A stretch of DNA of 64,000 bases from Clitopilus passeckerianus (lineage: Eukaryota > Basidiomycota > Agaricomycetes > Agaricales > Entolomataceae), in NCBI GenBank assembly GCA_944990035.1, contig CALYLX010000102.1, positions 1-64,000 of the forward strand. The letters are read 5' to 3'. Below are positions 39,006 to 50,389 of this stretch, piece by piece. The notes beneath the pieces were generated by a model that searched no databases, was not told the origin of the DNA, and saw only the letters and a list, made by a program, of their open reading frames with translations. The position numbers and the translations under genes were made by a program. The stretch's first letter is position 1; every line of letters starts with the position of its first letter.

Positions 39006-42000
39006 TTACTCTTCTTCATCCTCATCCTCCTCCTGAATAGGCTGCTTAAACGCAGGACCAGCTCTCGTATTCGGCAACTGCCTCCTCCCACCACCTCGAC
39101 TCTCCTGAGATGTCTCCATTGGGACGGGTGACAACCTCTCAACCGGAGAATGCCCTGCTGTCTTCTGCCTCGAGGATCCACTGCTCACCGACCCCGAACC
39201 GGACCCTGAACTCCTGCTGTTTCCTCGGCTGCCGGTCGAGCGATGTCCTCTAGGTGCAGGCGAGAGGGTAATCGTAGGCTCATTATTTGGGGCATTATGA
39301 GACGACGAAGTACCCGTTTGTCCCAGTCCACCAGCGAAAGCAGGGATATCGTCGTCTTCGTCCACCCAGTCGCTCTCATCTCCCATCGAGAGCGATGGTC
39401 GACCAGAAAAGACATCTCTGATGGAAACAGGTTCGTTCGGGTTTGAGGATGATATCGCCAGGATCTCCACCGGGAGATGCGTTGTCCTCGACTGCCACCC
39501 AGGCGGCTCCATACCCCAACTCTTCTTCCAACCGGTCTTGCCCATACTTCCATGCATGGCTGGGCTAGCAAACGGTGCTGCCCTCTTCTGAGCCACAAAG
39601 GTCGCAGGGCCAGAACCACCAGACGACTTCCTCGGCGTTTCGTCCAGGCTCCTCCTTCTCTTGTTTGGACTCGTTTTCGATCCTGAGCCCCCTTCATTCT
39701 CCGAAAGCTCGTAGAAGCTAGGTGGCCTCGACGAAGGTGGCGAATAGAGGGACGACGTCGCAGAGTTGTTCCGTATATGCCTGTCAGCTCTGCCATGTCC
39801 ATGCCCATGATGCCGAACCACTCTTGTTGTCGAGCTGCTCCCACTTCCCAGTCTCCTGTGGTTGTGGTACTTCCCAATTGGGCTGGCGGTCATCCTCCTC
39901 ATGCTCCCTGCAGAGCTCTGACTTGGGCTCTTCCTATGTCTTTGTTGCATAGAGAAGCTGATGATTGACGAGGGCCGAGATGAATAGTCCCCGCGGTCAG
40001 AGTTGGGGGTATGACTTCCGAACGACCTCCTTGTCGGAATCTGTGGGGAATCCATGATAGCAGGAGGGATCATCGAGGCGCCAGAAGATCGCCTCGACGC
40101 AACACTACTTGACCTCCTTGACGAATTCGACGCTCGTTGTCGATGTCCAGACCGTACATTGAACCTGCCACCACCAGACGAGGATCCTCTCCTCTTCACC
40201 GTCCCAGAGTTATACCCAGTCTGGTTCCCTGGCCCGACATGTGGTACGGCTGGATGCTGACCCGCTGATGCCGCGCCGTTGTCCTTCCTCTTCCCTTTCC
40301 TATCCTCGGCGTGCAGCCAGAACTTGAACGCCGATAGGAGACTCTGCCTGTTCCTAGGGGGTGGCCTATATGCGTCACTTCCACCCTCATTTGTCGCAAA
40401 ATTCGGCGTAGAAGCACTGGTTGGCGTTGGCCACTCTCCAGGTGTGTTTGCAGGTGTCGGCGGGATATTATGATTTGGTCCGGCCCCTACAGAAACAGGA
40501 GGTGGATTCGAGGCACTGAGGTTGCGAGCAGTCACGGTCCTCGGGTCGACCATCCTCGTAGTGCCGACATCTGCCAACACCCAAGGCGAACTGCCCACCT
40601 GCGCCTGCACATGGTTGAGATAATGCTGCTGCTGCTGTTCATTGGGAGGCGGCGTTGAGGGCAGAGCTGGGTACTCCCTGTTACTGTTCGTATTTATCGG
40701 CTTCAGGGGAGGCGACTTGGTCAGTTTGGACGTCGAGCCCGAATGGCTGCTATGCGAGGTCCTGGAATCTTCTCCAGTTCCAACCGTCCCTCCAGACATC
40801 TTCCTCTCTGTCTCACGCGACTTCTCCTTCTCCCTCCTCTCCTCCTTGTCCTTGACAACTTCGGAACTCTTCTTCCTAACCAACCCCGCGGCCTCGAGTC
40901 CTGTGGCGACCCTTTGCATGATACTGACACTCCCGCTTCTACTCTTCCTATTCCCCTTTCCCTCCTTCAACCACTCCTTGTCCCTCAGACTTCCGTGCAA
41001 GAGGCTCTCCTTCTCTCCCCTCTCCCTGACGCTACTCGAAGGCGTAGACGGGTGGGATTTCGAGGATGCATCCGAGGGCGACAACAGCGTCGTACTCGAC
41101 CTAGTCGGTGTCACCGGTCTCGGCGGCGTCGTCCTCCCATGGCTCGGAACAGTTGGCGTAGGAGGCACAAACGCCAACTGCGGCGCACTCCTCGCAGTAC
41201 TAAGGGTAAAATACTGCGTCTCAGTCTGCGTCCCCGCATTGAAGTACTTCCGTCTCTTCGAAGGACTCTTCGGCTCTCCATTCTCCTTCTTGGGATCAAC
41301 CTGTCCAGGTAGAGATGTTGGTACGTTTGACGAAGTCGGGTACGTCGCTGTAGTTGGTGTTTCCAGGCCGCCGGGCCCTCCATTTGACTCGGCCTTCTTC
41401 TTGACCATCCACCACAGTGCCCCAGCTGCATCACATGCATCAGTCAACACTGAATGCACGATCTGCGCTGTATCGAATCCCATCAGGCTTAGGGAGTTCA
41501 GCAGCTGTCTCTCAATGGGCGTAGAGAAGATGATAGGTGTCGGGGTAGAGAGGAGGGAGGCGAAATCGACTGGTGCTTCTGGAGGAGTAAGGTCCTTTCC
41601 ATTGGCGGTTGGAAGGGGTGGCAGCGATTTGTCCTTTCGCCTAGGTGATCCACCATCGTCGTTACCAAACTCAGCAGATAATGCAGACGATACCGAACGT
41701 CGCTTCGTCCGGGCAGGAGTCCTAATAGCGTGAGCCGGTGGTGCACTTTTGGAAGATGTCGACCCAGAGCTTGCACTTGCGAGTCTGGGCGGCGAGGGAC
41801 TCTCGCCTTCTTCCTGCACTGTTTCCGGCTGATGGTGACCCCCAGTGATCCTCGAATACAATGAATCAAAGTCTGCAGGGCCTTTGCCTTTGCGAATGGT
41901 AGCTTCACTATTATTACGGTGGAGCAAACCAGGTGATGTGGGAGATGCAGAAGGCTTGTAGTCGATGAAGGGATCATCGTCGGCTGGGGTTGTAGGTGAC

Positions 42001-43226
42001 GAAGTGTCGACTTCTGATGAGCTTGCTGATGTTGATAGTGTATCCAATGAGGAGCCCTCAGCTGATTTGGGCACTTCTAAGGAGGGGCGCCCAGAGCCTG
42101 AACCTGTTTCTGAAGGGATGGTCTCTAGGCGCGTGGAAGGGAATGGTAGGGATGTGGATGAAGCGATGGGGGATTGGCAGGTTTCATAGCTAAGATCACT
42201 CTTAGTGAACCAGGGATGAGCTAGAATTTGTGGGATTGTAAGTCTGGCGTTGGGGTCTTGGACGAGGATGTTCTTAATGAGGTCCCGGGATTCTGCAAAT
42301 CCAAGGTAAGATTAGATTAACATGAGGTAATATGCGCGTAATACCTAGGGAAAGCCAGTCGGGGTCTTCGAAATCGCCCTTGATAATCATACTCTTCATT
42401 ACGTCTTCGTTATCATCATCAAATGGAAGAGCCCCAGTGATGAGACAGTACAGGATAACACCCAGCGACCAGACATCGACCTCTGTTGGACTATCATTAG
42501 TAACAATTGAGCGTGTCATGGAGGACACATACCAGGTCCTTGGTATTTCTTGCCCTGCAACATCTCGGGAGCAGCATACCCAGTAGTCCCGCAGAATGTT
42601 TCCATAAACGCTCCCCTCTCAAACTCTCTCGTGAACCCAAAGTCACCGAGTTTGACTCTACACCTCTCATCCAGCAGCACGTTCTCTAATTTCAAATCAC
42701 GGTGAACAATCCCATTCTCATGAAGGAATGCCACAGCTAGACATAGTTGGCCAAAGATAACACGAGCTTCGTCTTCCGAAAGACGGGTTTTCTCGACGAG
42801 GTAGTCGAAAAGCTCTCCACCGCAGCAAAGCTCTGTGACAATCCAGATGGATGATTCAGTTGCAATGACTTCATACATCTGGGTGATGTGGGGATGGTGT
42901 AGTTGGCGGTGGTGGTGGATTTCGCGGGTAAGGGAGGAAGACATGGCCTTGGGGATCTGTTTAATGGCGACACGGGTCGATGTTAGACGGTGTGTGCCCA
43001 AGCGAACTTTTCCATAGGATCCTGCTCAAACTTTGAGTTACCTCCTCCAATCCAAACAAGGTAACCCCTCACCTTCCCCAATCACTTTCCCTAATGTATA
43101 ATTTCCGACAACTCTAATTTTATTTGACGATAATTCCTTTCCAAGTTCGTTATAGGCATTAGCAAGTTGAGCTTTGCGATTCTGGGTCACAGAACTTGAG
43201 TGCTTGTGACCGTGAGCTGAAGGCAT
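39006..43226 (-). CDS. CAMK-family Ser/Thr kinase, Kin4-like
   Basis: Predicted 1355-residue protein kinase. Exons are 43226-43073, 43021-42533, 42482-42345 and 42292-39006. The kinase domain spans about residues 40-300 and is complete: GEGSYGKVRLG, VAIKQIPK, HRDLKLENVLL, LGDFGFTREF, GYAAPEML, DVWSLGVILYCLITG and LAHPWF. A UBA-like segment follows around LSLMGFDTAQIVHSVLTDAC and GALWWMVKKKAE. The remaining long tail is disordered, rich in Ser, Pro, Thr, Arg and His, with many possible phosphosites, and ends in a run of Asp and Glu. This arrangement resembles fungal Kin4/Frk1-type kinases, in yeast linked to the spindle-position checkpoint; that role here is inferred. Long frames on the opposite strand over the tail are shadows of its biased composition. 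Confidence 0.9.
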
Positions 43227-44146
43227 AGTTTCATGTATAATCTTGTAGTAAAAAGGAGAGGCAGGAGGCGTTGAAGCCGGTGAAATGTGTGCGGTTGATG
43301 ATAGATGGACGTTGAAGGCAAAGTTGTGAATGGGAGTGGCGTGGGAGTTTGTCAGTCATCGTCGGCCTGCATTGCGATGATCTGGAGTCTTCAGGGATCC
43401 TGTCAGGCTCAAATCAGAAAATTGTCGAGCACGATGAATACAACGTGGCGCAGTACAATGACCCTTGGCGACAAAAGGACCGGTTCATCGGCCCATGACT
43501 GCTGAGGATTGGCTACCAGTCCTACCACAGGCTACCACGGTTTTACTTACCCATGCTCAGTGCTGGCACAATACAATTGCATGATTTTAATTGCATACAC
43601 GACTCTCTCGTGTCGCGTTTTGTCAAGGCGACCGGATGATTTACGAGAGTGACAGCCGTGGGCCTTTACAGTTTAAGCGTTCCGTCAGATCCAGGTGGTA
43701 CCTCTTCGTCATTCATGCGGTACTGGTTCGAAGAAGCTATAGACACCGGAATCCTGTCTGATAGAAGCTTCAAAAGCATAAATCCACCTTAGCCCAATGC
43801 TGTAGGGAAAACAAGCCAGGATGTTCGTTGGAATGAATGAATTGAATAATTGAACACAGTAATAATATTATTTGGTAACATGATGGATCTATCCCATAGT
43901 GATCCAGGGGAAGCCCGTAAAGTTGAGAGCAGGGGGAGAGGCGCCGAATCCTACAGATCGCCTTCATTCTTTTTCCTTGGGGTTTCGTCAACGCCCATGT
44001 ACAGACTCATGCTCCAGGACGAAGTCCACACGCAGGAGGCAAACTGAACGTGGAAATACATAGCCTTTTCGAGAAATATTTAAACACAGATGCTCGAACA
44101 ATACTATGGCGGCCCAAATGGGGCTCAGCTCTCATAGTTGTCCGCA
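43227..44146. other. Intergenic
   Basis: About 920 bp between the kinase start and the pseudogene. It must hold the kinase promoter. No other gene recognised. Confidence 0.5.
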
Positions 44147-44717
44147 ATGGCCTCAATGGCTTCGCTTGCCAGTCAAGTGCAAGCGCTCAACGTGAATGAT
44201 CACATTTTTTACTTAGTGGATCGTCTAATATGCTCTACCTACAGCTCCAGGAGACCACGGACTGTCCCCAACAGCCAAAGATTAATCGAGAACCTTACAT
44301 GGCGCCTCCATGCCCCGAGGACATGAGCAATAGGTTGTACTATTTGGGCTTCCATGCCACGGAGAAATTTATTATGGGACCCGATCCACTCAGGGGATCA
44401 TACGCTTTCGAGAACAGAATCGAGTGGCTCTAGCACAAGACCCAATATTCCTTTATCCACCCTGTTCTCGCTGTCGGAGACGAATCCCGAGGGGACGTCA
44501 AGCTTGACAAAATGCTATAGCGGATATGAGTGAGCCCATCACTGCCATTATCGCGATATTCGTGAACAACAAACCGCTCCTACACATCCGGCCGACAACA
44601 CCACAAATACTGAAGCTTGTTGAAATCTTTGGTCACGAACCTCGTTGGTTTAAAGCCGCTATACGATTTGGAGAATTCGTCCAAACTGACATGTATGAGG
44701 AAAATATCACATCCTAA
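44147..44717 (+). pseudogene. Broken copy of the unknown gene at 63317-63929
   Basis: Start MASMASLASQVQALN, a probable intron ending CTACAG near 44251, then RLYYLGFHATEKFIM, which matches MHYLGFHATEEFII of the intact gene. A TAG at 44431-44433 and further stops after KLDKML break the frame, and a shift is needed to reach EPITAIIAIFVNNKPLL and EIFGHEPRWFKAAI; the intact gene has EPITMVVVVLVNYPPL and FEHRPRWFKAAI. No intron with normal signals removes the stops. Order of motifs is kept over the whole length, so this is a decayed duplicate rather than a fragment. The function of the parent is unknown. Confidence 0.75.
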
Positions 44718-45509
44718 TAGCCTCGCCTCCCAGGCCTTGAGTCTTGCCCCACGTCCGCAAGTTGTTCTTTGTTATTCTATTGTAGATTTTCGATATACTG
44801 CCGGTACAGTTTCTTAAATGGAATAGCTTCCAGGTGAGTATGCATTACGGGCCCTGAACTTCCTCCAAATACACTGATAGCCTCGTCCAATTTGCGCCAC
44901 CCTGTACGGATCAGCCAGATTACCATGATCGCCCTTCCTTTTTCAATATTGACTTGCAAGTCGGGTCCTTTGACTCTTACCAAGCAATGCCACACACTAT
45001 CTGATCATGTCGCTGACCGATCGAGTCGAGTCCCGCAGTGTAAATATATCCCTGATTTGGCAAGCTTCATCCTCAGTCCCTCCGAACGCTGCAGGACACC
45101 ACTGATCCCGGACACAACACGTTCAAGTACGGCCCGAAAATTTTGCATGTATTCCTCCTACTCCGAACGACATGTGTTTCAGAGAGTGCGGTAGGATGCA
45201 CTATTGAATTTCTTGTGCTGTCAATGCACAATCTCTCGCTCTTCGCGTGGGCGCCAAGTTTTAAGGGCCCAATTCGTCGGGTCATACTCATGAAACAGAT
45301 GGGCAACAAATATGTATAGAATTCAACGAGATACTGGCAGCCTGGCAGCATAACTAACAGCTGCCAGAGTAGCACGACAATACGAGACAAGTACAAAGAT
45401 GATCACATGGTTTCGAAAGTAGGAGCCCTCAGCGACGTCTAGAGAGCGATGTTAGCCTCAAATGTCAGAGAAAAAATGGCAGAATTCAACACACCCTTGA
45501 TCGGGAGAT
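44718..45509. other. Intergenic
   Basis: About 790 bp with no recognised gene, between the pseudogene and the end of the metallopeptidase gene. Confidence 0.5.
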
Positions 45510-46967
45510 CTACAAATTTCCAGTCAGCTTCGCAGCTTCGAGTCCCTCTCGGAAGAGACAGGTCGCATCAACATTGGCAGCCTGATTCTGAGCGCTCTTC
45601 TCGTTGATGGCGATTTGCTGGACGGGACCAGGTCCAATGATACGAGGCTTGAAGGGCAACAATTGGTTGTTAATACCGTAAATCAACGTAGCAAACTCGG
45701 TATCGATAGCCATGGATCCGATGCTGTTCATAACATCCCTCTGTGCCGTTCCCGGAACTGACTCAGCGGTGTCGATGCCTTGTTGCTTCAATACGCCGTT
45801 GACGACGTTCTTAAGAACCGACTTGAACACTGGACTCTTGATAACTGTCCCAAACACGTCGCGCAACCCCAGTTGCGCTTGAGGGGCGTCCGACGGATTG
45901 ACCGTGCGCAAGAAAGATTGGTTGACTGAAAACCGAGTCAGTAAGAGCAGCCAAGAGAAGAACAGGAAGCTTACCAGAGTGGAGGTGAGAAACACTCATG
46001 TTCCATGCAGAGAAGGCCGTTCGCGCGTCGGCGTAGTTCCCCTTGCCAACGAGGTCAAGGATGGTGGCGGAAACGTCCTTGGGGACGACCCCAACAGTGT
46101 CCAAAGCTTTCGCGACACTCCAACCACCGGATGGGGGTGTGTTGTTCGGGTAATTGAGCGTGATGAATGCCTTATCCAGATCCGACAGAACAAGGTTGGG
46201 AGGGATGTTGATACCCTCTTCATTGAGGCTGGCGGGCATAAAGTACCTGAACGACCAAAGACTCGTCAGTTCGGCCACGGGAGGTTGTGCAGGGAACTCA
46301 CATCATGATCGACTTCAAGTCAAGTTCACTGTAGTTGGAAACAGTGGCCAAGTTGTACTGGTCGATGATCTGGCTCTTCACAAGTTGATCATTGTACCCA
46401 AGTAAAGGCCGATAGTAGGCGTAAACGGCGAGCTCCTTGAGATGAATACGTTCACCTCGAGCGGGGCTTTGATGCTCATGCATCATACCAAGCGCGTGTC
46501 CGAGCTCGTGAAGACAGGTGGACAAATCTGTGGCAGACGTGGGCGTGGCATCAGCAACCCATCCAAGGTTCATAGTGGCCTTGGTCTTGTCCGTAAGCTT
46601 CGCATCGGTGCCAACAGCGCTCCAGGAGCCACCCTTGGGGTCGAAGGTAATCCTAATGTCCGCATTGGATGGGTTACTCTCGTAATCGAGATGAACGTTG
46701 GCGAAAGTGAGCCAGGTCTGGACAGCAGCGGTCACAGCAGCTTGCTGGTTCTGGGTACCGTCGATGAAATGGTATTTCAAGTACTATGGAGGGGAATCGG
46801 TCATTACTACTACACTTTCTGGTTACGAGGAGTAGTCTTACCTGTCCGACGTCCCACATCTTCGTGGACATGACTGCATGGCCGGGGTCAAGCTTACCAG
46901 CGCCAGGATCAGCACTAGCGAATACATCAGGGGGAGCCGGGGCACAAGCTTTGTTGAAATCAGACAT
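45510..46967 (-). CDS. Astacin/metzincin-like zinc metallopeptidase
   Basis: Predicted 431-residue zinc peptidase. Exons are 46967-46842, 46783-46302, 46246-45975 and 45925-45510. The zinc site HELGHALGMMHEH begins at about residue 134 (His134, Glu135, His138, His144), and a Met-turn, SIMMY, lies near residue 200, as in metzincins of the astacin (M12A) type. The C-terminal 200 residues are not a known domain; they contain DVFGTVIKSPVFKSVLKNVV. No signal peptide is visible, which is odd for an astacin; the protein may act inside the cell or leave by another route. A start further upstream at 47030 is unlikely because a TATA box (47036-47043) lies only 6 bp before it. It is divergent from a paralogue at 48531 that lacks the catalytic residues. 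Substrate unknown. Confidence 0.88.
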
Positions 46968-47035
46968 GGTAAGAAGTGTTAGCTCTGAGAAGAGGTTGCG
47001 ACGAGTTGTAAGGACAAGGACGAGATTCATGGGTC

Positions 47036-47043
47036 TTTATATA
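47036..47043 (-). promoter_or_regulatory. TATA box of the metallopeptidase gene
   Basis: TATATAAA on the minus strand, about 70 bp before the start codon at 46967. Confidence 0.6.
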
Positions 47044-48446
47044 CATCGCAGAGCCCTCTCAAGAATCGAAGAAGAGACGGATCCCATGGCCAGAGTGGCC
47101 CTTAGGGACTCGATTTCAGACATACAGGCGATTTCAGAGATCCGGAGTGGTATGCAGATTCGTATGTTGTCGTTCTGCATACTATACTGACTCGGGATTT
47201 TGAACTTGCGAATGATTGACATATCCTGCATGATGGTAGAGGACAAGCCCCTTTGGCAAATGCCGACGATCGCTGATCAATGCCACACCGGTCACGCGTC
47301 ACGGTTCGGCGATCTTGTCTTCCCGACACCATTCCAGCCGTTTTGATGACTGTTCCACAATTTCCATCCGACATAAGGCGTTTTACCTCGCCGGAATGAC
47401 AGTGAATCTAGCATCTACTACAGCGCTCCAATCTAAGGAAGGCACTGGGGAGATAGGTTCGAATTTGCTAGCTTGCTGGTCCAGTCGAGTCGAACAAATA
47501 CGAACCTCTTCTGCGAAGAAGTATCACGAAGTCTACTATAGTTGGTAGGAATTCGGAGTCTCCGAGCAGTTTGAAGCAACTTGAAGTTGCATCAACCAGC
47601 TCTTGAATGGCCACCTTGACGCCTTTGCATGAGAGTCACCTCCGGAAGCAGGCGACATCAGTCCTCCGTAACATAGGTTGACCTTGTTCCATTCAACTGA
47701 ACATCGCTTGCATGGCAAGTGACCTGCTTTCCAGAGTAACTTGGATTTTATGAGCGGCGACATCATCTGCATTCTTCCGGAATCTGGTCTACAGCCTCAA
47801 TCATCATACCCTTGACACGGGAATGCACGCTCGTCCATCCTTCAACATTTCCCCCTCCTAGGACCACCTGACTCACAGGCGACTTCTGTTCTACGGATTC
47901 ACTTACTCAACAGCAGGCATTTTACACCTCCGAGATGGTGCCAAATCTCCTTCCATCTTCCTACAATTGTGCCACCAGGTCAAGCAGGCACACTTGTTCC
48001 CCCGGTATGTCATCACGTCTCGTTCTGTGCAATGCAAATCGTAACGCCTGCTACTCAGGCAACTTCAATCCCCCGGAACCAACACCAATTCTCCGTATCG
48101 TCGTTGAGAGATTCAGGCCCTTGTACAGGCGATCTGGCCATTCCGAATAATAATGGAAGCCTCGAGATCCATCGCAATCTCCAAAACGCGGGCTAATGAA
48201 TGAGTTCCCTTGAGGTTAACAAATTAATCGACTAGGCAACTCCAACTCTCCGGAATGACAGAGACTTCTTGCATTATTAGCACCCGAGTATCTCCTGAAA
48301 AACAGGCACTTTCACATAGCCGGAATGCTGGCCGCGGTCCTTAGGGAGGAGGACACTTCGGGGCTTTCCGATTGCGGTTGCGATTTTGCTGACCCATGGG
48401 CTGACAGGGACTTCACGTCGACGCCTGAAACAGAAGCCCTAGGTGG

Positions 48447-48453
48447 TATAAAA
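48447..48453 (+). promoter_or_regulatory. TATA box of the dead paralogue
   Basis: TATAAAA, 78 bp before the start codon at 48531. Confidence 0.6.
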
Positions 48454-48530
48454 ACGGTGAGCTGACTACGTTTTCCATCCAGATCTCCAACTCGCAACTT
48501 CAGCAATTTTCGCCTACGCTCTTCGACATC

Positions 48531-49909
48531 ATGTCCATTTCCCAAGATTCTAGCCCTTTGCCTGAGCTCTTCGATTTCAAAGTCTCAGTCAAGATCACAA
48601 AGTCAGGAGAACAAGTCTACACCGTCACTCCCAAATCGACCCTCTGGGCCAACCAAGCTGTAAGTGGGCACGTTATCATCAGGCGTACACCTTTTAACGG
48701 GCCCTTACAGAATATCAGTGTTTCCTTCCTCGATGGGACCGAGGGCCAGAAGTCTCTCGTCAAGGCAGCTTTCGCCGAATTTGCGGTATACGCTAACATC
48801 GACTTTGTCTACGGCGGCGACCATCCAACCGAGGCCAACGTTCGCGTCAGCTTCGAGGGTGACAAGTCTTGGAGCGCAATCGGCACGCAGGCCTTGCAAG
48901 TCGAGGAAACTGCCACCATCTCCCTTGGTTCGATCAGCAAGACTAAGCTCGGTGACTCGGATTTCGCGGTCGCACTCCAAATCGTCGGAGTTGCTCTCGG
49001 ATTGACCGATGATCAGCTTAACAGCGGAGGCGATAGCCCTACTGAAGCCGTCTCAAGGTCAGTTCCGTGGAGCATTTGCACCGACTACGGTTTACTGATC
49101 ACTTGATAACAGCTCTCCCAAGACTCAGCTTACTGACGCCGACAAAGCTTGGCTTACCATTCACTACCCTGGCAGAGTTGCCTCTGCAGATGGTGCCAAG
49201 TGGACCACGCTCCATGCCTTCGACGTTCTCGCCGTCCCTCCCGGTGTTGGATCCAAGATTCTCTCGTCCGAGCACGTCTCCAGTCAGAGGGCTCATTACG
49301 CCAACTATATCTCCAGCAAGTCAGTTGAAGCTGAAGGTAACATTGTTTCATAGCACCTAAGGAATTTGGCCTGACCTCGCCCATTACGTAGGCACCAAGG
49401 ACGACGCTCTCACCAGTGTTGCTAGCAAATTCGTCTCTGCAGCCAACGCCAATGGTGTCAAGAATGTCCGGGTTGGCAGATTCGACGCCACGCCGCCCGT
49501 GGGCCCAGGACCTGCCGAAACCCAAGCGGATATCGACGTCCAAAACATCATCGGAAACTGTACCCAGCAAGGTTGGTTCCGGCGTGTGGTGGCCAATATC
49601 ACTAAGAGCGACCTGAAGCAGAGGGGAATCCCGGTCAAAGAAGAACCCGATGCCGCTCAGAATGCACTCATCTTCAACGACGTCGAAACTCAACAAGGCA
49701 TCTTCGACCTCGTCCCTATCGCCACCAAGATTCTTTTCGGTAGTGGTATCCAGGCTCAGTCTGGGATCCTGAATCCAGTCCCCGCTGGGTATTATCCGGG
49801 CCAACCCCTTTCTCCCGAGCTTCAGCGAGGTATTTTCGACGTGTTCACGTCGGTTCTTAAGAATCCTATCTTCACTGACGTCGTCAAGAATGTTGTAAAG
49901 TCCATTTAA
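48531..49909 (+). CDS. Catalytically dead metzincin paralogue
   Basis: Predicted 405-residue relative of the peptidase at 45510. Exons are 48531-48659, 48711-49057, 49113-49336 and 49392-49909. The first intron (51 nt) has no stop in frame, but it sits at the same place as in the paralogue and its removal aligns SVSFLDGTEGQK with YHFIDGTQNQQ. Shared marks: DKSWSAIGTQ against GGSWSAVGTD, the DADKAWLTIHYP block against DLDKAFITLNYP, and the C-terminal DVFTSVLKNPIFTDVVKNVV. The zinc motif is lost: HELGHALGMMH reads QIVGVALGLTD, and about 65 residues including the Met-turn are missing. The frame is open and the gene has a TATA box, so it looks like a maintained pseudoenzyme rather than a pseudogene. 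It may bind or regulate the active peptidase; that is inference. Confidence 0.85.
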
Positions 49910-50389
49910 ACAATTCCCTCCCCACTATGGCCACTTGTACCCACTTGTATCTTGTCCCTTACTTTGAATTTTTTATCGTCTGTATTGTCGACCAACTACA
50001 GAGTTTATCGGAATATAGTTGTTTTAGTGTGCAAACCCTTGTATTGTCTGGCTGCTTTCTTGACCAAATGATGCCAGGAACGGAATGTGCCAGTGTTTGA
50101 TGGTGTTGCGGCGTTCTGCAAACGAGCCAGTTCTTGCATGTTCTCTGAACTCCTGCAGGTTCTTTCCTCTCAATCAAATTAGATATTAGCATAGGCCTTC
50201 TCCGATTATACTTTCCGGGAGAATACACCTTGACGTGGGATTTCCATATGTTGATTTTCAATTCATGACTTTGACAGATTCAGAGTCAGGGTCCTCGAAC
50301 GATCAAACAGCGCAGTGAGGCGTTTCAATACAGTAATAGGGCAAATTTGCCATTGACAGGCGCCCCCAACTCATGCCCTTTCACCCTCC
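49910..50389. other. Intergenic
   Basis: About 480 bp between two plus-strand genes, holding the promoter of the GT90 gene. No other gene recognised. Confidence 0.5.

Larger units (their letters stand above)
46968..48530. other. Upstream region shared by the peptidase pair
   Basis: About 1.56 kb between the divergent paralogues. TATA boxes sit near both ends. The middle has only short frames and no recognised gene. Confidence 0.5.

Noticed and set aside
40642..41733. 363-codon open frame on the plus strand
   Set aside because: It lies fully antisense to the disordered tail of the Kin4-like kinase, whose Ser/Pro/Arg-rich codons leave the opposite strand open. It has no family features.
46968..47030. 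Upstream in-frame start for the metallopeptidase (MNLVLVLTTRR...)
   Set aside because: A TATA box at 47036-47043 lies 6 bp away, so transcripts should begin downstream of this ATG.
48660..48710. Coding reading of the 51-nt first intron in the dead peptidase paralogue
   Set aside because: It has GTAAGT and TTACAG ends, sits at the paralogue's intron position, and its translation has no counterpart in the active protein.
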